Source of the DNA: Azospirillaceae bacterium
GTDB lineage: Bacteria > Pseudomonadota > Alphaproteobacteria > Azospirillales > Azospirillaceae
Direction: 5' to 3'
Assembly: GCA_031291675.1 (NCBI GenBank)
Contig: JARLIO010000068.1
Coordinates: forward strand, 1-42,070
DNA: 42,070 nt
Within the stretch, counting starts at the first letter, position 1. Every line of letters starts with the position of its first letter. A model generated the notes under the pieces. It ran no database searches. It was not told where the DNA came from and was given only the letters and a program-made list of their open reading frames with translations. Both the position numbers and the translations under genes were made by a program. Shown piece after piece: positions 25,142-33,371 of this stretch.

Positions 25142-25903
25142 ATGACGATCCTGGAGGTCAAACAGGTCTCGCTGCGGATCGGCGGTCTCAGTGTCCTGAC
25201 CGACGTATCGTTCAGCCTCAACAAGGGCGCGATCCACAGTTTGATCGGGCCGAACGGTGCCGGCAAGACATCGCTCTTCAATTGCATTACGGGCTTCTAC
25301 CGTCCGACGGCGGGGGCCATCCGCCTTGACGGAACCTCCCTGGCGCGGGTGACGCCGCATCGGGTGGTCCGCCTGGGGCTCGCGCGGACCTTCCAGAATA
25401 TCCGCCTCTTCAAGGAGATGACGGTTCTCGAAAATGTCATGGCAGGTTGTCATTGCCGCAGCGAGGGAAGCATCGTTTCGGCGCTTCTGCGGACGCGTGC
25501 CCATCGCCGGGAAGAGGAAAGCATCCGGGAGATAAGCCGCCGGTGGCTTGACTTCGTGGGACTGCGCGCGAAGGAGCAGCGGCGTGCCGGGGACCTGCCT
25601 TATGGCGATCGGCGGCGCGTGGAATGGGCCCGGGCTCTGGCGTCGGAACCGAAGTTGTTGATGCTGGACGAACCCGCGGCAGGGCTTACGCATACCGAAA
25701 AGGCGGAGCTGATCGAGCTTCTCCGTCGGATTCGTGGTCAGGGAACGACGATCTTGCTGATCGAGCACGACATGCCCCTGATCATGCAGGTCTCGGATCA
25801 CGTCGTGGTAATGGATCACGGTCAGAAGATCGCCGACGGAGAGCCCGCGGCTGTGCGCAGAAACCCCCAGGTCATCGAAGCCTATCTTGGCGTGGAGGAG
25901 TGA
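25142..25903 (+). CDS. livG: ABC transporter ATPase, LivG type
   Basis: 253 aa cytoplasmic ATPase. Walker A GPNGAGKTS near residue 40; signature-region LPYGDRRRVEWARAL (a degenerate LSYG/LSGGQ, normal for LivG); Walker B LLMLDEPAAGLTHTE; switch His in IEHDM. C-terminal GEPAAVRRNPQVIEAYLGVEE is typical of Liv-type ATPases. It pairs with LivF to power uptake. Starts 3 nt after livM ends. Confidence 0.94.
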   Translation: MTILEVKQVSLRIGGLSVLTDVSFSLNKGAIHSLIGPNGAGKTSLFNCITGFYRPTAGAIRLDGTSLARVTPHRVVRLGLARTFQNIRLFKEMTVLENVMAGCHCRSEGSIVSALLRTRAHRREEESIREISRRWLDFVGLRAKEQRRAGDLPYGDRRRVEWARALASEPKLLMLDEPAAGLTHTEKAELIELLRRIRGQGTTILLIEHDMPLIMQVSDHVVVMDHGQKIADGEPAAVRRNPQVIEAYLGVEE

Positions 25904-25904
25904 G

Positions 25905-26624
25905 ATGCCCGACACCGTTCTCGACGTGCAGAACCTCTCGGCTGGATATGGCGGCATCCGGGTGCTGCATGACATTTCGCTGAAAGTGAAAAAGGGGCGC
26001 GTCGTCGCTGTCCTGGGGACCAACGGGGCCGGAAAAACCAGCCTTCTGCGCGCGTTGTCGGGGCTGATCGCCGCCGAGCAAGGCATTATTCGACTGATGC
26101 AGCGCGAGATCACCAATATTCCGGCGCATAAGCTTCCGGCGGCCGGCATGGTCCACGTGCCGGAAGGGCGCCACATTTTCGGCACGATGACGATCCGGGA
26201 GAATCTGGAGCTTGGCGCCTTCACCGTCGCGGATGCCCGAACCCGCCACGAAAGGATCGACAAGGTCTTCGAAATCTTTCCGATTCTTGCCGAACGCCAG
26301 GGGCAGGATGCACACTACCTTTCGGGGGGGCAGCAACAGATGCTGGCGATTGGGCGTGGGCTCATGGCCGCTCCCACACTGCTTTTGCTGGACGAGCCGT
26401 CAATGGGGCTTGCGCCGATAATGGTCAAGGAAATCATGGTCATTATCGATCGCCTACGCGAGTCCGGCATCACCATTCTTTTGGTTGAGCAGAACAGCCG
26501 CGTTGCCCTCAGGCACGCGGATTATGGTTATCTGTTGGAACTCGGTCGAATTGTCCGCGAAGGCTGCGCCGCGGAACTCGCGCGGGACGACTCTATCGTC
26601 AGAACCTATCTCGGCGAGGTTTGA
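25905..26624 (+). CDS. livF: ABC transporter ATPase, LivF type
   Basis: 239 aa from the ATG at 25905, one base past the livG stop, with GGAGGAG upstream. GTNGAGKTSLLRALSGL (Walker A), YLSGGQQQMLAIGRGLM (signature), LLLLDEPSMGLAP (Walker B) and VEQNSR (switch region, Gln/His variant typical of LivF). It is the last gene of a five-gene operon 22047-26624. No T-rich terminator was seen after it. Confidence 0.94.
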   Translation: MPDTVLDVQNLSAGYGGIRVLHDISLKVKKGRVVAVLGTNGAGKTSLLRALSGLIAAEQGIIRLMQREITNIPAHKLPAAGMVHVPEGRHIFGTMTIRENLELGAFTVADARTRHERIDKVFEIFPILAERQGQDAHYLSGGQQQMLAIGRGLMAAPTLLLLDEPSMGLAPIMVKEIMVIIDRLRESGITILLVEQNSRVALRHADYGYLLELGRIVREGCAAELARDDSIVRTYLGEV

Positions 26625-26862
26625 GAGAGGCAGGATCGCACGGCGCACCGCCACCGATTTCACCGGGTATCATGGGCGCCGTCGCACGTCACGAAAGTCA
26701 CCCGTCACCCGCCATTCCGGGCTCGCCCGGTCCGCCTGGCAACAAATCTACCGCACGAAAGGACAAATTCGCTCGTCTCGCGGGCGTCATCGCGCTATCT
26801 TCGGTCATGGGCGAGGCTGCCCACGAAAGAATATTGCGTTATCGTAAGGAAGCGTCGAAGAA

Positions 26863-28113
26863 ATGGTCGATTGGGACGATCACTATGCCGGGCGTGTCAG
26901 CCGCATGGCCGGGTCCGAAATCCGGGAGCTGCTCAAGCTGCTCGATCAACCGGATATCATCTCCTTTGCCGGCGGGATTCCCGACCCGACACTGTTTCCC
27001 CTGAACGAGATCGCCGCGGCGCATGCCGCGATCCTGGCCGATCCGGCCCGGGGCGGCGCCGCTTTGCAATATTCGGTCAGCGAGGGCTATCTGCCGCTGC
27101 GCGAATGGCTGGTCGATTACATGGCGACCTTGGGCGTTCCCTGTACCCCCGACAATATCGTTATCACCAACGGCTCGCAGCAGGCGCTGGATTTCCTGGG
27201 CAAGCTGTTTATCGGCCCGGGCGACAAGGTGCTGGTGTCGCGCCCGACCTATCTGGGGGCGCTTCAGGCCTTCAATCCCTACGAACCGACCTACGACGTG
27301 TTGCCGGGCCCCGACAATAATCGCACGGTCGAGAGTTTTGGCGTCGCGGGCGGTGCCTCGGGGCCGCGGCTCGGCTATGTCATGCCCGAATTCCGCAATC
27401 CCACCGGGACCTCCTTGACCCTCGCCGAGCGCCATGAGCTGCTGGCGGTCGCCGACGCGCTTGATCTGCCGCTGATCGAAGACAGCGCCTATGAAAAACT
27501 GCGCTATGACGGCGAAGCCGTGCCCTCGCTGCTGGCGCTTGAGGCGGCGCGCACCGGCGGGGTCGATCACGGGCGGGTGATCTATTGCGGAACCTTCTCC
27601 AAGACGATCGTGCCGGCCTTGCGTGTCGGCTGGATCGTCGGTCCGCGCAGCGTGATCCGCAAGCTGGTGCTCACCAAGCAGGCCAGCGACCTGCATAGCA
27701 GCACCCTCAACCAGATGGTGATGCATGAGGTCGCGTCGCGGACCCTGATGGCGCAGGTCGGCAATATCCGCGCCAGCTACAAGGCGCGGCGCGATGCGAT
27801 GCTGAGCGCGCTCGAGCGCTACATGCCCGACGGCGTCACCTGGACCCGGCCGGAAGGCGGGATGTTCATTTGGGTGACCTTGCCCGATGGCTTCGACAGC
27901 GGCGTGCTGTTGCGTCAGGCGATCACCGAGGCCCGGGTTGCCTTTGTCCCGGGTCGGGCCTTCTTTGCCGACGGCTCCGGACAAAACACCCTGCGGCTGA
28001 GCTTCTCGCTCGCCGCCCCCGACAAGGGAACCGAAGGCATCCGCCGCCTCGGCACCCTGTTGTGCCGCCTGATTGAGGAGGTGCAGCCGGTGGCTGCCGC
28101 CGCTCGCGCCTGA
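26863..28113 (+). CDS. PLP-dependent aminotransferase (2-aminoadipate/aromatic type, class I)
   Basis: 416 aa fold-type I enzyme. DIISFAGGIPDPTLFP is the start motif of the LysN/ARO8/MocR-like subgroup. NGSQQALDFLGKLF, PEFRNPTGTSLTLAER (Asn/Pro cofactor contact) and DSAYEKLRYDG (Asp-x-x-Tyr) precede the PLP Lys in CGTFSKTIVPALRVGW; the C-terminal Arg lies in TLRLSFSLA. It moves amino groups between an amino acid and 2-oxoglutarate. It follows the transporter operon after ~240 bases but base usage is native-like, so membership in the island is doubtful. Confidence 0.9.
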   Translation: MVDWDDHYAGRVSRMAGSEIRELLKLLDQPDIISFAGGIPDPTLFPLNEIAAAHAAILADPARGGAALQYSVSEGYLPLREWLVDYMATLGVPCTPDNIVITNGSQQALDFLGKLFIGPGDKVLVSRPTYLGALQAFNPYEPTYDVLPGPDNNRTVESFGVAGGASGPRLGYVMPEFRNPTGTSLTLAERHELLAVADALDLPLIEDSAYEKLRYDGEAVPSLLALEAARTGGVDHGRVIYCGTFSKTIVPALRVGWIVGPRSVIRKLVLTKQASDLHSSTLNQMVMHEVASRTLMAQVGNIRASYKARRDAMLSALERYMPDGVTWTRPEGGMFIWVTLPDGFDSGVLLRQAITEARVAFVPGRAFFADGSGQNTLRLSFSLAAPDKGTEGIRRLGTLLCRLIEEVQPVAAAARA

Positions 28114-28126
28114 CCGCCGCCCCGGG

Positions 28127-28696
28127 TCAGCGTCCGGTCGCGCTGCGCGGCCGGTCGCGCCCGGCGGTCACGCTGTGCCACCAGGCCTGCAAAGCGCCGG
28201 GGTCGGGCGTAATCGCGGTGCCGTAACCCCCGCAGAAGCGGGTCCAGGGCTCGACCATCGTTCGGGCGACCGCGGTCAGCATCGGGACGGCTTCGCTGGC
28301 GGCCCGGTTGAATTCCGACAGCAGGCCGGACCCGGTGCTTTCCAACTTGCCAAAGCGGTTGATGATGACAAGATCACAGCCATCGTCGATAGCGCGCTGG
28401 ACGACCAGGCTGGCCGCGACGATCCCCGCGGGGTCGAGATGGCAGGACTCGGAACCGCGGCCCAGATCCTGTCTGATATTGATGATGTCACCGGTGCGCA
28501 GGTCCTCGACCACCATGGTCGGGGCGCCGCCAGCATCGGGACTTTTGCGCTGAACGATGCCGCCGACCCGCCAGCCCTGGTCACGAAGCGACCGGGCAAA
28601 CCCCGCCAACAGCGCGTCGACGTCCAGCCCGTCACGGCAGACGAGATAGCCCAGCGGGATGTCGAAGTCCGGTTCGCTTAACGCGGTGCTTTCCAT
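28127..28696 (-). CDS. DUF2478 protein
   Basis: 189 aa. The pattern GYLVCRDGLDVDALLAGFARSLR, GWRVGGIVQRK, CHLDPAGIVAASLVVQRAIDDGCDLVIINRFGKLES and FCGGYG corresponds to the DUF2478 family as I know it, often found near molybdate transport or molybdoenzyme genes and thought to be NTPase-like (THEP1-related). No molybdenum gene is nearby here. A classical Walker A is not evident. It is convergent with the aminotransferase gene, 13 nt apart. Confidence 0.75.
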   Translation of the reverse strand: MESTALSEPDFDIPLGYLVCRDGLDVDALLAGFARSLRDQGWRVGGIVQRKSPDAGGAPTMVVEDLRTGDIINIRQDLGRGSESCHLDPAGIVAASLVVQRAIDDGCDLVIINRFGKLESTGSGLLSEFNRAASEAVPMLTAVARTMVEPWTRFCGGYGTAITPDPGALQAWWHSVTAGRDRPRSATGR

Positions 28697-28910
28697 ACAG
28701 CCTGTCCCGGTTGGCCAATTTCACGGGAAAACCCCGATGTTCACCAGCGCCGTTTCCCGGTTGTGGCAGGGATCGCGCGGCCCATCAGCGGCAAGTATAG
28801 CGCGACGCCCGCCGGGGCGTACCCAAAAACCGTGATCGGCGTGCGGGAATTCGCTGCTGTTGGCATTGTCGTGACGGCACAATGCGCCGGGTTGGACAGG
28901 GAGGACGCGC

Positions 28911-29174
28911 ATGCCGGGAATAGCAAGGGTCGGGGTCGACCGTGCCGGTGGTGTGATCATCGGTAATCTGGCACCGACGGTTCGGGCCGATGGCTCACCG
29001 GTTGTCGTCGCCGGTGCCGCCATCACGCCGCATGGCGATGGACCGCATCTTGCGGCGATCACGGTTGGCTGCAGCGCCACCGTTCGCGCCCAGGGACGCT
29101 TCATCTGCCGATCCGGCGATGGCGCCAGCTGTGGCCATGTCGACAGCGGCAGTACCGACGTTCGCGCCGGATAG
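28911..29174 (+). CDS. Orphan PAAR-domain protein
   Basis: 87 aa with GGGAGG well placed before the ATG. The sequence is Gly/Ala/Val-rich with evenly spaced turns (GGVIIGNLAPTVRADGSPVVVAGAAITPHGDGPHLAAI, then CRSGDGASCGHVDSGSTDVRAG). This is the repeated beta-hairpin and His/Cys pattern of PAAR proteins, which cap the spike of type VI secretion or contractile phage-tail needles. The His and Cys residues (H, H, C, C, H) could hold the tip metal. No VgrG, Hcp, sheath or effector gene lies within several kb. Confidence 0.75.
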   Translation: MPGIARVGVDRAGGVIIGNLAPTVRADGSPVVVAGAAITPHGDGPHLAAITVGCSATVRAQGRFICRSGDGASCGHVDSGSTDVRAG

Positions 29175-29235
29175 CGAGAGGTCGCAATAGTGGGGACGGG
29201 TGACGGGGCCGGGCCGGCTCCCGTCCCCAAAGGCG

Positions 29236-30402
29236 TCAGGCCGTGACCGCGGTCAGCAAATTGCTCATGAACGCCTCGGCCTCGACCAGTTGCTCACGTT
29301 CGATGAATTCATTGGGCTTGTGGGCCTGTTCGATATCGCCGGGACCGCAAACGATCGACGGGATGTCCAGGACTTCCTGGAACAGGCCGGCCTCGGTGCC
29401 GAAGGCGACCTTGCTGTGGTGGTTCTGGCCGGCCAGGCGCTTGGCCAGGGTCACCAGCTCATGCGACGGATCGATCTCGAGCCCGGGGGCGCTGGTCAGC
29501 GCTTCCCAACCAAACCCGGTCTCGGGGGCGACGCGCTGCATCTCCGGTTCCAGGACCCGCTTTGCATGGTCCTGGAGCTCGGCCAGCAGGTCTTCGGGCT
29601 TCTGGGCGGCCAGGGCCCGGAATTCAAAATCGAAGCTGCATTCGGCCGGCACGATGTTGAGCGCGGTGCCGCCCTGAATGGTCCCGGTGTGGACCGTGGT
29701 ATAGGGCACATCATAGGCGGGGTCGAAGGGACCATTCTGGGCGATTCGACGGCCCATCGCCCGCAGATAGGTGATCATCTCGGCGGCATACTCAACGGCG
29801 TTGACACCGTGCGGCGCCAGTGACGAGTGACAGCTATGGCCGTGAACGTGGCAGCGCACCGCCAGCTTGCCCTTGTGACCGGTGATGACCTGCATGTTGG
29901 TCGGTTCACCGACGATGCACAGGGCCGGCCGCACCGGAGCCTGTTTCAGATGATCGAGCAGCGTGTGGACGCCGACGCAGCCGACTTCCTCGTCATAGGA
30001 AAAGGCGAAATGGACCGGAGTCGTCAGCGGCGCCGCGGCGAAACGCGGGGCGAAGGCCAGGGCGACCGCGATGAAGCTCTTCATGTCGGCGGTGCCGCGG
30101 CCGTAGAAGCGGCCGTCACGCTCGGTCAGCGTGAAGGGGTCGGAGTCCCAGCTCTGGCCGTCGACGGGAACGACGTCACTGTGGCCCGACAGCAGGATGC
30201 CACCGCGATCGGTCGGGCCGATCGTCGCGAACAGGTTGGCCTTGCTGCGGTCTTCGTTGAAAACCAGCGTCACCGGGATATCCAGGCGTTGCAGATAGTC
30301 GCGAACGAAATGGATCAGCTCCAGGTTCGAATTGCGGCTGGTGGTATCGAACGCAACGAGGTCCCGGATCAGGTCGAGACTGGCGAGGGGCGTGGAAGGC
30401 AT
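29236..30402 (-). CDS. argE: Acetylornithine deacetylase (M20 peptidase family)
   Basis: 388 aa. Zinc-site motifs are SGHSDVVPVDGQSW (H and following D), GRGTADMKSF (bridging Asp), and EEVGCVGVH (catalytic/metal Glu). Later come TVHTGTIQGGTALNIVPAECSFDFEFR (dimerisation-domain region) and the C-terminal AFGTEAGLFQ. It removes the acetyl group from N-acetylornithine in arginine synthesis, or a close substrate. GGAG lies 5 nt before the ATG. The downstream end faces the PAAR gene. Confidence 0.92.
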   Translation of the reverse strand: MPSTPLASLDLIRDLVAFDTTSRNSNLELIHFVRDYLQRLDIPVTLVFNEDRSKANLFATIGPTDRGGILLSGHSDVVPVDGQSWDSDPFTLTERDGRFYGRGTADMKSFIAVALAFAPRFAAAPLTTPVHFAFSYDEEVGCVGVHTLLDHLKQAPVRPALCIVGEPTNMQVITGHKGKLAVRCHVHGHSCHSSLAPHGVNAVEYAAEMITYLRAMGRRIAQNGPFDPAYDVPYTTVHTGTIQGGTALNIVPAECSFDFEFRALAAQKPEDLLAELQDHAKRVLEPEMQRVAPETGFGWEALTSAPGLEIDPSHELVTLAKRLAGQNHHSKVAFGTEAGLFQEVLDIPSIVCGPGDIEQAHKPNEFIEREQLVEAEAFMSNLLTAVTA

Positions 30403-30446
30403 ACAAACTCCGAAACAAACAGGCGGGTAACGGGGATCGGGGGCGA

Positions 30447-31079
30447 TCAGCGCCGCAGGAACGGATTATGCTGCCGCTCATAGCCCAGGGTCGAGCACGG
30501 ACCATGGCCCGGGATGAAGGTAACGTCATCGCCGAGCGGCAACAGCTTGTCGTGGATCGAGGCCATCAGGGTGTCGAAATTCCCTTGCGGGAAATCGGTT
30601 CGACCGACCGAACCCTGGAACAGGACGTCGCCGACGATCGCCAGTCGTGACGCGGCGTTGAAAAATGCGACATGGCCGGGCGTATGACCGGGAAGATGGA
30701 GGACCGCGAAACTCAAGGATCCGACCGTGACGACATCGCCGTCATGCAGCCAGCGCGTCGGCGTGAAGCCCTCGGTCGGCGGAAAACCGAACATGGCGCA
30801 TTGCTGTGCCATCCCGTCGAGCCAGAATTTGTCGGACGGCTCCGGCCCCTCGATCGGCAGGTTCTGCTGCGCAGCCAGGCTGGCAACCGCGCCGACATGG
30901 TCGAGATGGCCGTGGGTTACCAGGATTTTCTCCAGATGCACCCCGTGCCGGGTGACGGCCGCCAAAATCCGGTCCAGATCGCCACCGGGATCAACCACAG
31001 CAGCGGCCAGCGTCTCCTCACACCATAACAGCGTGCAATTCTGTTCGAACGGCGTGACCGGAATGATTTCGAAGCGCAT
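30447..31079 (-). CDS. MBL-fold hydrolase (glyoxalase II-like, YcbL type)
   Basis: 210 aa from the ATG at 31079 (MRFEIIPVTPFEQNCTLLW), the typical N-terminus of YcbL-like proteins; an upstream start at 31136 would add 19 residues without family support. Metal motifs are THGHLDHVG, HLPGHTPGHV, VGDVLF (Asp) and FIPGHGP (His). Length and ends match the short type II glyoxalase-like hydrolases, cytoplasmic thioester hydrolases. It is followed 44 nt later by argE on the same strand. Confidence 0.9.
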   Translation of the reverse strand: MRFEIIPVTPFEQNCTLLWCEETLAAAVVDPGGDLDRILAAVTRHGVHLEKILVTHGHLDHVGAVASLAAQQNLPIEGPEPSDKFWLDGMAQQCAMFGFPPTEGFTPTRWLHDGDVVTVGSLSFAVLHLPGHTPGHVAFFNAASRLAIVGDVLFQGSVGRTDFPQGNFDTLMASIHDKLLPLGDDVTFIPGHGPCSTLGYERQHNPFLRR

Positions 31080-31444
31080 TGTGGGGTCCAGGCAAAGGAC
31101 GGGGGCGGAGGCGCAGTCGGCGGAATCGGGCGGCAAACCACCCGGATCCGGTGATGCGGCAGGCAGGACACAGTAGCGGCCTCGTTGCGTTGCGGCAAGC
31201 CGGGAAACCTGCGGCTTGCCGCGAAGCGCGAAAACGTTTGCCCGAACGTGATCCGCGTTGTGCTATCCCGCCTTGAAACGGGACTGCAAAGAAAACGTCC
31301 CTTGAACTGGCCTCGGTTTTCTTGGCGTTGTCGCTATGACGCCGGGTCGATCGCCACGGTTGGTCCCCGGGATCGTTTTGCCGCGTGGGGTCATGTCAAG
31401 GGCGAGGCTGGCGCGCCGATGAGGCAGTGTTGCGGGGCAGGACA
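31080..31444. other. Divergent intergenic region with hairpin
   Basis: About 365 bases between the MBL-fold gene and the membrane coiled-coil gene. It contains a perfect 10-bp stem, GCGGCAAGCC (31192-31201) with GGCTTGCCGC (31213-31222), and a small ACGTT...AACGT inverted repeat at about 31233-31248. Nothing else recognisable. Confidence 0.5.
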
Positions 31445-31975
31445 ATGTTACAGATTCTGATCGATCATTTTGGCTTGCTCGTTGCCGTGCTCAGCGCCGC
31501 CGCGATGGTGGTCTCGGTCGTCTATGATATCGGCTGCCTGATCATTGAACGGGTGCAGCGAACCGCCAATTTGCAGCGCATGGGCCGCGAAACCGATGAT
31601 CTGGCGGTGGCGTTGCAGTTTCTTCAGGATCTTCAGACCGAAGCGTCAAAAATGCAGGGCAAGCTCGCCGAGCTGGTGATGCAGCGAAATCGGTTGGAGC
31701 GCGACGAGTTGACCGCGCGACTGTCACGTTTTGCGTTTATTCATGAAGTCGGTGAGGCGCGGCCCAATACCCGGATTTTTTCGACCGAGCTCGCCGTGGA
31801 TCCGGTGTTCGTGATGCTTCCGGATGGTGACGTCATGTTTTCCCGTATCATCTGGCGTTACAAGAACACCGCCCAGATCTGGGCCGAGAACGAGGCGGTT
31901 GCCCGGGATCTTTGCAGCAAGGTCATGGGTCGGAAATCGGCCATTCATGCCACCAAGATTATACAATCGGCGTGA
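31445..31975 (+). CDS. Membrane-anchored coiled-coil protein A
   Basis: 176 aa from the ATG at 31445 (AGGA just upstream). One N-terminal transmembrane helix (LLVAVLSAAAMVVSVVYDIGCLII) is followed by a ~60-residue coiled coil (heptads from RVQRTANLQRMGRE to DELTARLSR). A ~75-residue soluble domain ends in IIWRYKNTAQIWAENEAVARDLCSKVMG. No known domain was recognised. Layout and the final helix resemble the next gene product, so the two are probably distant paralogues acting together at the inner membrane. Confidence 0.7.
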   Translation: MLQILIDHFGLLVAVLSAAAMVVSVVYDIGCLIIERVQRTANLQRMGRETDDLAVALQFLQDLQTEASKMQGKLAELVMQRNRLERDELTARLSRFAFIHEVGEARPNTRIFSTELAVDPVFVMLPDGDVMFSRIIWRYKNTAQIWAENEAVARDLCSKVMGRKSAIHATKIIQSA

Positions 31976-31998
31976 CAGCGGGGTTGTGGGAATAAGCG

Positions 31999-32625
31999 AT
32001 GGACTATCTTGCGCTCTATGCCGTTCTTCTGATGATGATCGTGGCGATCCTCGTCAATCGGGTCCTTCGCGGCCGGATCAACGAGGCGCGCAAACGAAAT
32101 CGGGATATCCTGCGCAAGATCGACGATCTGATACGCCACCGAAGCGCCGCCGAGGGGGCGGCGATGACGCTGCGCAGCGAGATCGGGGAACAGGAACGGC
32201 GGATTGCGATCGCCGAGGACGAGGTGGCCAAGGCGGGAAAGGCCCTGGAGGAACGGCGTGCCCAGCCGATCCGCCGCTATTTCGTGTTCGATCGCCTGGA
32301 ACCGCGCGCCGGCGGGTTCTGGGAATGCGATGTTGTGCTGCAGCAGCCGCTCCAGGGCGCCTCGCGCGCCTATATCAGGAGCTGGATGGTGGGCCGGTGC
32401 TACATCATTGTCGGCAAGACCGAGTCCGAAGTCCGCGCGCGGCTCGAGTCGCGTTTCCCGGTGCAGCTCGGCTTTGCCCTTCGTGGCGTGCGTCGCTGCA
32501 AGCTGGCCGATCCGGACGGCGATGAGGGGGCGGTTGCGGTCAAGCCGATCGTCGCGGCGGCGCCGGTTGAAAGCGCGCCGACCGGCAGTGCCGCGCTCTG
32601 GGCGTCGCTGCGCGGCGGTTCATGA
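31999..32625 (+). CDS. Membrane-anchored coiled-coil protein B
   Basis: 208 aa, 23 nt after protein A. An N-terminal helix (YLALYAVLLMMIVAILVNRVL) leads into a coiled coil over ~25-90 (INEARKRNRDILRKIDDLIRHR..., EIGEQERRIAIAEDEVAKAGKALEERR). A domain with FVFDRLEPRAGGFWECDVVL and RSWMVGRCYIIVGKTESEVRARLESRFP follows, then an Ala/Pro-rich tail. No family name is known to me. The tandem with protein A and the MucR gene downstream suggests an envelope or signalling role, unproven. Confidence 0.7.
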   Translation: MDYLALYAVLLMMIVAILVNRVLRGRINEARKRNRDILRKIDDLIRHRSAAEGAAMTLRSEIGEQERRIAIAEDEVAKAGKALEERRAQPIRRYFVFDRLEPRAGGFWECDVVLQQPLQGASRAYIRSWMVGRCYIIVGKTESEVRARLESRFPVQLGFALRGVRRCKLADPDGDEGAVAVKPIVAAAPVESAPTGSAALWASLRGGS

Positions 32626-32950
32626 CATCACGATCCCGGGGCGCAACATCGTGCTGCCGTTCGTCATCCGGCCCGGTCTGATGGGAGATCGGGATAATTT
32701 CGGTTGTTGTCATTGAATTTCCGGAAGCATGGCAGTAGAATAAAACTGTCATGCTGAAGTTTTCGAGTGTTGTTCGGCTCGACTTCACAGAATGACCAGT
32801 TGAGCACCGCATGTCTTCTGGGTATCCCGGTCAAGGTCGAGCTCGTTGCGACTGATAATCGTTCGATCTTGAATGATAATCAGGCTCTGCTCGGATTCAT
32901 GATGGAAAGACACAGGACCGCGGGCGGAACCCTATGCCGGAGGTTGCAGG
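32626..32950. other. Intergenic region upstream of mucR
   Basis: About 325 bases, A+T-richer around 32690-32760. It contains an 11-bp inverted repeat (32726-32755). A plus-strand open frame at 32767-33042 overlaps mucR and has no family resemblance, so it is not called. Confidence 0.5.
32726..32755 (+). promoter_or_regulatory. 11-bp inverted repeat upstream of mucR
   Basis: AGCATGGCAGT (32726-32736) and ACTGTCATGCT (32745-32755) pair with one G-U wobble around an A-rich 8-nt loop, ~195 nt upstream of the mucR ATG. It may be an autoregulatory operator or an RNA hairpin; MucR-type proteins are known to repress their own genes at A+T-rich sites. Confidence 0.35.
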
Positions 32951-33364
32951 ATGAGCAACAACAAGGAAATAACGGGCATGGTGACGCGGATCGTCACGGC
33001 CTATGTTGGCAATCATTTGATTGCGATGGCGGATCTTCCTGATCTGATCCAAAGCGTGCACGAGACATTGGCCAATGTGGCGCAGGCTGCGACCGAGGAA
33101 CCCGTTTCCGTGCCGGCGCCCCAGCCGGCCGTGGCCATCAAGAAATCGGTGACCCCCGATTTCATCATCTGTCTGGAGGACGGCAAGAAACTGCGCATGC
33201 TCAAGCGCCATCTCAGCGCGCATTACCAGATGTCGCCGGAGGATTATCGCGCAAAGTGGGGGCTGCCGCCGGACTATCCGATGGTGGCGCCGAACTATGC
33301 CAAGCATCGTTCCAATCTCGCCAAACGGATCGGGTTGGGGCGGCGCACCGCCGAAGCCGCCTGA
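32951..33364 (+). CDS. mucR: MucR/Ros-family transcriptional regulator
   Basis: 137 aa; GGAGG 7 nt before the ATG. The N-terminal ~40 residues (VTRIVTAYVGNHLIAMADLPDLIQSVHETL) are the oligomerisation part. The C-terminal domain reads ICLEDGKKLRMLKRHLSAHYQMSPEDYRAKWGLPPDYPMVAPNYA, the Ros/MucR DNA-binding fold. The zinc site is C-x2-D-x9-H-x3-H, with Asp in the second ligand position as in many MucR proteins. Such regulators control exopolysaccharide, motility and cell-cycle genes in alphaproteobacteria and act as heterochromatin-like silencers. A polysaccharide locus 20 kb away is a possible target, but that is conjecture. Confidence 0.95.
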   Translation: MSNNKEITGMVTRIVTAYVGNHLIAMADLPDLIQSVHETLANVAQAATEEPVSVPAPQPAVAIKKSVTPDFIICLEDGKKLRMLKRHLSAHYQMSPEDYRAKWGLPPDYPMVAPNYAKHRSNLAKRIGLGRRTAEAA

Positions 33365-33371
33365 GGCCGGC

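Noticed and set aside
24266-26263. Minus-strand open frame of 665 codons opposite livM-livF
   Set aside because: It spans several real genes on the other strand and shows no family; composition is that of antisense reading.
26863-28113. Aminotransferase as part of the liv-linked island
   Set aside because: A ~240-base gap, native-like base usage and absence of the shared box make the link too weak to claim.
32767-33042. Plus-strand open frame overlapping the mucR start
   Set aside because: Out of frame with mucR, which has a strong Shine-Dalgarno and clear homology.
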